7,836 bases of DNA from positions 1-7,836 of the forward strand of contig JAHWKH010000092.1 in assembly GCA_019347995.1 (NCBI GenBank). Reading direction: 5' to 3'. The position numbers and the translations under genes were made by a program. Origin of the DNA: Gemmatimonadota bacterium (lineage in GTDB: Bacteria > Gemmatimonadota > Gemmatimonadetes > Longimicrobiales > UBA6960). The first letter of the stretch is position 1, and each line of letters starts with the position of its first letter. Shown here piece by piece: positions 4,843 to 7,836 of this stretch. The notes below the pieces were generated by a model. The model worked only from the letters and a program-made list of their open reading frames with translations. It searched no databases and was not told the DNA's origin.

Positions 4843-5902
4843 GCCCCGCCCCCGCCTGCGCCTGAGGCCGCCGGCGGGTCTCGGGGGCGTCCTCCTGGTG
4901 GCGCTGGGGTGGCTGCTTCTCCTGCCGGAGGCGGCCTGGGCATGGGGCCCCGGGACGCACGTGGCCCTGGGGGAGGCGGTCCTGTCGTGCCTCTGGCTGC
5001 TTCCCCCGGCGGTGCGCCAGCTCCTGGAGCGCCACCCGCTCCACTTCCTCTACGGCTCCATGGCCGCCGACATCTCCTTCGCGAAGAAGTACGTGCCCGA
5101 GGGCCGCCATTGCCACAACTGGCACGTGGGCGAGGAGATCCTTTCCGAGGCCGAGGGAAGCGCGCTGCAGGCGGTCGGGTACGGCTATCTCGCCCACCTG
5201 GCCGCCGACACCATCGCCCACAACCTGTTCGTTCCGCGGCAGCTCCTGCTCACCAGCACGACCCAGGCGCTGGGGCACGCGTACTGGGAGCACCGCATGG
5301 ACGTCCACGTGGGAGAGGAGTACCTGCGCAAGGCGCGTGGCATCGTGATGGACCACGACCACGAGGACGCCGACGCGCTCTTCGACAGGGTGCTCTCCCA
5401 CACGATCTTCAGTTTCGACACCAACCGTCGGATCTTCCGCGGGATGATCCGCTTCTCGGGCCACGACCGGTGGAAGCAGGTCTTCGAGCGCATGCTCCAG
5501 TACTCCCGCTTCGACCTCCCGGACGAGGCGGTGCACCGGTACCTGGCCCTCTCCTTCGACCACGTCATGGACTACCTGGTGAACCGGAACGGATCGACGC
5601 CCGCGTCCCTCGACCCGGTGGGCGATCTGAACCTCCGTCTGGCGAAGAAGGTGCGCCACCTGGCGATGGCCGACGGAGCGGCCGACGACGCGTCGGTGCT
5701 GGACCAGATGGCCGATGACTTCTTCCCGTTCCCCCAGGGCGAACTGGTGTACTGGCCCCGTCTGCAGCGCGCCCGGCGAGAGGGGCCGGAGGCGGCCGAG
5801 GAGGCGCCCCCCGGGGAGTTGCACGCGCCCGCGCTGGACGGACCCTTCGAATCGGACGACGGAGCGCGCAGGGCCCGCCTGGGAATGGACCGGACGCCCT
5901 GA
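4832..5902 (+). CDS. Exported zinc-dependent phospholipase C-family protein
   Basis: A 356-aa precursor resembling the zinc-dependent phospholipase C/S1-P1 nuclease-like family (PF00882), whose known members cleave phosphatidylcholine-type lipids using three zinc ions. An Arg-rich start, a hydrophobic stretch at about 15-31 and PEAAWA predict signal-peptidase cleavage after Ala37, leaving Trp38 as the mature N-terminus. In Bacillus cereus PLC the N-terminal Trp1 itself binds zinc. Other ligands appear in family order: His43 (GPGTH), Asp80 (GSMAAD), His95 or His98 (CHNWH), His122-x3-Asp126 and His130 (AHLAADTIAH), then His149-x3-Glu153 (HAYWE). The first and last pairs keep the 4-residue spacing of the Bacillus enzyme. 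The C-terminal ~45 residues are charged and probably disordered. It is GTG-initiated with a good GGAGG. Secretion past the inner membrane is predicted; the substrate is unknown and could be a lipid or another phosphodiester. Confidence 0.88.
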   Translation: MRVEPRPRLRLRPPAGLGGVLLVALGWLLLLPEAAWAWGPGTHVALGEAVLSCLWLLPPAVRQLLERHPLHFLYGSMAADISFAKKYVPEGRHCHNWHVGEEILSEAEGSALQAVGYGYLAHLAADTIAHNLFVPRQLLLTSTTQALGHAYWEHRMDVHVGEEYLRKARGIVMDHDHEDADALFDRVLSHTIFSFDTNRRIFRGMIRFSGHDRWKQVFERMLQYSRFDLPDEAVHRYLALSFDHVMDYLVNRNGSTPASLDPVGDLNLRLAKKVRHLAMADGAADDASVLDQMADDFFPFPQGELVYWPRLQRARREGPEAAEEAPPGELHAPALDGPFESDDGARRARLGMDRTP

Positions 5903-5906
5903 CGGC

Positions 5907-5918
5907 GCCGGATCCGGC
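5907..5918 (+). repeat. 12-bp palindrome between the phospholipase and amidase genes
   Basis: GCCGGATCCGGC is a perfect palindrome 4 nt after the phospholipase C stop, in a 45-nt gap before the amidase. It could form a short intercistronic hairpin or serve as an operator. No T-tract follows it, so read-through into the amidase is likely. Confidence 0.3.
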
Positions 5919-5937
5919 ATGACATGCCTCCCCGTCT

Positions 5938-5941
5938 GGAG
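5938..5941 (+). promoter_or_regulatory. Ribosome binding site deciding the amidase start
   Basis: GGAG stands 6 nt before the ATG at 5948-5950. The alternative in-frame ATG at 5924 has only a poor GGATCC-like site ahead of it and would add eight residues (MPPRLETL) before a normal signal peptide. Confidence 0.55.
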
Positions 5942-5947
5942 ACGCTG

Positions 5948-7639
5948 ATGCGGGCTCGATCGCTCCTGGCCACCTTCCTCGCGCTCGCGACGCTGGCGAG
6001 CGCCGCGTGCGTGGGAGCCCGCGGCGCACCCGGCACCGCGGCCGCAGCGCCGCCCGCCGGGGTCCTCGCCCCGCCCCCGATCTCCGGCGTGGGTGACTCC
6101 CTCGAGCCGTCACCCGCGGCGCCGGCCGATCTGGACGTGGAGGAGCTCACGGTGGAGCGCGTGCGTGACGATCTGGCGGCGGGCCGCTACAGCGCGGTGG
6201 AGCTGACCCGGGCGTTCCTGGATCGGATCGAGCGGTACGAGGACCACTACAACGCGTTCGTCTCCCTCAACCCGGGCGCCCTGGCCGCCGCGGCCGCGCT
6301 GGACGCGGAGTACGCCGAGACGGGCCCCCGCGGGCCGCTGCACGGCGTCCCGGTGGTGATCAAGGACAACATCGACCATGCCGGCCTGGTCACCACCGCG
6401 GGCTTCGAGGGCTTCAGCAGCGCGACGGGGGGCGTCGACATGATTCCCGGCGACGACGCGGCGGTGGTGGAGCGGCTGCGCGAGGCGGGCGCCGTCATCC
6501 TGGGCAAGACCAACCTTCCCGACTTCGCGGGCCACGGGACCCGCACCAACAGCACCGTGGCGGGCGTCACGCTGAACCCGTACGACCCGACGCGGGTGCC
6601 GGGCGGCTCCAGCGGCGGTACCGCGACCGCCGTCAACGCGAGCTTCGCGGTCCTCGGCGTCGGGACCGAGACCGGGGGCTCCATCGAGAACCCGGCATCG
6701 GCCCAGGGGCTGGTGGGCGTGAAGCCCACCTACGGGCTCGTCCCGCTCGAGGGCATCGTTCCCATCGACGCCACCTACAGGGACGTGGCGGGGCCCCTCG
6801 CCCGCACGGTGCACGACGCGGCCGTCACCTTGGACGTCTTGGCGGGCCCGACCGTCGAGGACCTCGCCACGTACGCCGCCGAGGGTCACGTTCCCGACGG
6901 CGGCTACGTGACGGCCATGAACACGCACACCCTGGCGGGCAAGCGCTTCGGGCTGGTGGGACCGGGCTGGCGCGACAGCTTCCTGCCGCTGGCCCCCGAG
7001 ACGGAAGCGCTGTACCGGCGCGCGGTGCAGGTCCTCGAGGCCCGGGGCGCCGAGGTGGTGGAGGATCCCTTCCTGGGGAGCGGCTTCGTCGAGCACTACG
7101 ACGAGAGCCCCCGGGTTCCCACCGGCGGCGCCCACGACATGCTCGTGTACCTCCAGGGCCTGGGCCCCGGCGCCGCCTTCCACAGCATCGAGGAGTGGGA
7201 GGCCATCACGGGCCGCACCTTCGGGCGCGAGAACCGGGTGCGCTCGCCCGCCCGCCCCAGCGCCACGGAGGAGGGAGACGCCTGGCAGGCGTGGCGAAGG
7301 GAGCTGCGGGCCATCTTCCGGCGGGTGATGGAGGAGCACGCCCTGGACGGCCTCTTCTTCCCCCAGGCCGGCGCGCCCATCGGCGACCTGGTGGAGGACC
7401 CGGAGCGTCCGGACCACAACCCCAACAACTTCCCCGAGCTGCCCAGCAACGTGGTCAACGACCTGGGTGTCCCGGTGGTGACGCTGCCGTTCGCCTACTA
7501 CGACGACGGGACCCCGTTCGCCGTGGCGTTCATCGGCGACCTCTGGAGCGAGGCGGCGCTGCTCGGGTGGGCCCGGGAGCTGGAGGACGTGGCCGGCGCG
7601 CGCGTCCCACCCCGGCTGACGGCGCAGCCGGAGGGCTGA
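5948..7639 (+). CDS. Exported amidase-signature family hydrolase
   Basis: A 563-aa precursor of the amidase signature family, which hydrolyses C-N amide bonds with a Ser-cisSer-Lys triad. From the chosen start these are Lys139 (PVVIKDN), Ser221 (VPGGSSGG) and the nucleophile Ser245 (TETGGSIENP). The 24-residue gap between the two serines equals that of mammalian FAAH. PRGPLHGVPVVIKDN, AVILGKTNLPDFAG and NPYDPTRVPGGSSGG are typical of the family. The N-terminus (MRARSLLATFLALATLASAA) is a signal peptide followed by an Ala/Pro-rich linker to about residue 60, so the enzyme acts outside the cytosol. SAAC is not a good lipobox, so lipoprotein status is doubtful. Export and the absence of gatB or gatC argue against the tRNA amidotransferase GatA. 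Glu replaces the Arg usual after GGSI. The substrate is unknown. It lies 45 nt after the phospholipase C-family gene and is probably cotranscribed. Confidence 0.92.
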   Translation: MRARSLLATFLALATLASAACVGARGAPGTAAAAPPAGVLAPPPISGVGDSLEPSPAAPADLDVEELTVERVRDDLAAGRYSAVELTRAFLDRIERYEDHYNAFVSLNPGALAAAAALDAEYAETGPRGPLHGVPVVIKDNIDHAGLVTTAGFEGFSSATGGVDMIPGDDAAVVERLREAGAVILGKTNLPDFAGHGTRTNSTVAGVTLNPYDPTRVPGGSSGGTATAVNASFAVLGVGTETGGSIENPASAQGLVGVKPTYGLVPLEGIVPIDATYRDVAGPLARTVHDAAVTLDVLAGPTVEDLATYAAEGHVPDGGYVTAMNTHTLAGKRFGLVGPGWRDSFLPLAPETEALYRRAVQVLEARGAEVVEDPFLGSGFVEHYDESPRVPTGGAHDMLVYLQGLGPGAAFHSIEEWEAITGRTFGRENRVRSPARPSATEEGDAWQAWRRELRAIFRRVMEEHALDGLFFPQAGAPIGDLVEDPERPDHNPNNFPELPSNVVNDLGVPVVTLPFAYYDDGTPFAVAFIGDLWSEAALLGWARELEDVAGARVPPRLTAQPEG

Positions 7640-7641
7640 CC

Positions 7642-7653
7642 GGGCGGCCGCCC
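7642..7653 (+). terminator. GC palindrome just after the amidase gene
   Basis: GGGCGGCCGCCC is a perfect 12-bp palindrome starting 2 nt after the amidase stop. It may form a short GC hairpin at the transcript end. No T-tract follows, so intrinsic termination is uncertain. Confidence 0.3.
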
Positions 7654-7836
7654 CGGCGAGGGCTCCGACCCCTGAACAGAAACGCCGACGCATCCGGTGA
7701 TCGCCCGCGGAGCGGTGAAGAACCGTGCGGATGGTCGCGTCGCATTCATGGTCGCCGGTCGCCCGCCGGGCGGAGAAAAGCGACCCAGATGGACGGGACC
7801 GGCGCCAGATCCGCGACGCCATGCCCTCGCCCGACG
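7654..7836. other. Right-end region without a firm gene
   Basis: No recognisable gene, RNA or repeat. A rightward frame opens at GTG 7725 or ATG 7731, after a stop at 7716-7718, and stays open to the window edge (37 or 35 codons, ending RDRRQIRDAMPSPD). This charged helix-like reading could be the start of another protein. It has only a weak Shine-Dalgarno and no family resemblance, so I do not call it a gene. Confidence 0.4.

Noticed and set aside
6017..6028. Lipoprotein signal in the amidase N-terminus (SAAC)
   Set aside because: The residue three before the Cys is Ser, not Leu/Val/Ile. A normal signal peptidase I site fits as well, so lipidation is not claimed.
5948..7639. Amidase as the GatA subunit of tRNA amidotransferase
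   Set aside because: It has a signal peptide and a linker, no gatB or gatC neighbour, and differs from GatA after the GGSI motif.
6110..7822. A 570-codon open frame on the minus strand
   Set aside because: It is the antisense shadow of the amidase gene, whose catalytic triad is intact on the plus strand. The reverse translation is Arg/His/Val-rich without recognisable domains.

Overview
This is a high-GC bacterial window holding six complete protein-coding genes and one truncated fragment. The codon bias is strongly G/C-ending, GTG and TTG starts are used, and exported proteins are present. Together with a MurA of the Asp active-site type and an EIIA/PII-like/antiporter operon, this fits an environmental Gram-negative-type bacterium. 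I lean to Gemmatimonadota or a relative by general resemblance only; nothing in the sequence proves the taxonomy.

Left end (1-258): an open frame from the window edge resembles the first ~45 residues of an amino-acid kinase, most likely glutamate 5-kinase (ProB). The resemblance stops abruptly inside the conserved T/S-S-G-A segment, and the frame then runs as non-protein-like sequence into the 3' end of the next gene. murA (258-1541, minus strand) is complete and carries Asp instead of the fosfomycin-sensitive Cys.

Divergent control region (1542-1850): about 309 bp without a gene. It has plausible promoters pointing both ways and a perfect short hairpin at the expected 5' end of the rightward transcript.

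Regulated transport operon (1851-4055, plus strand): a stand-alone PTS EIIA (PtsN-type) protein, then a small PII-like protein lacking the classical T-loop tyrosine, then a multi-spanning CPA-family cation:proton antiporter with no cytosolic TrkA/KTN domain. The tight spacing suggests one unit in which two small signalling proteins control the antiporter. This is the most interesting system in the window.

Envelope cluster (4222-7639, plus strand): a single-span coiled-coil membrane protein (DUF948-like) overlaps the start of an exported zinc-dependent phospholipase C-family protein whose predicted mature N-terminus is the metal-binding Trp. An exported amidase-signature hydrolase follows. The last ~197 bp hold a small palindrome and no gene I can support firmly.

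A pattern running through the window is that five of the six complete genes are followed within 0-5 nt of the stop codon by a GC-only perfect palindrome with no T-tract. The longest is 24 bp, right after the antiporter.
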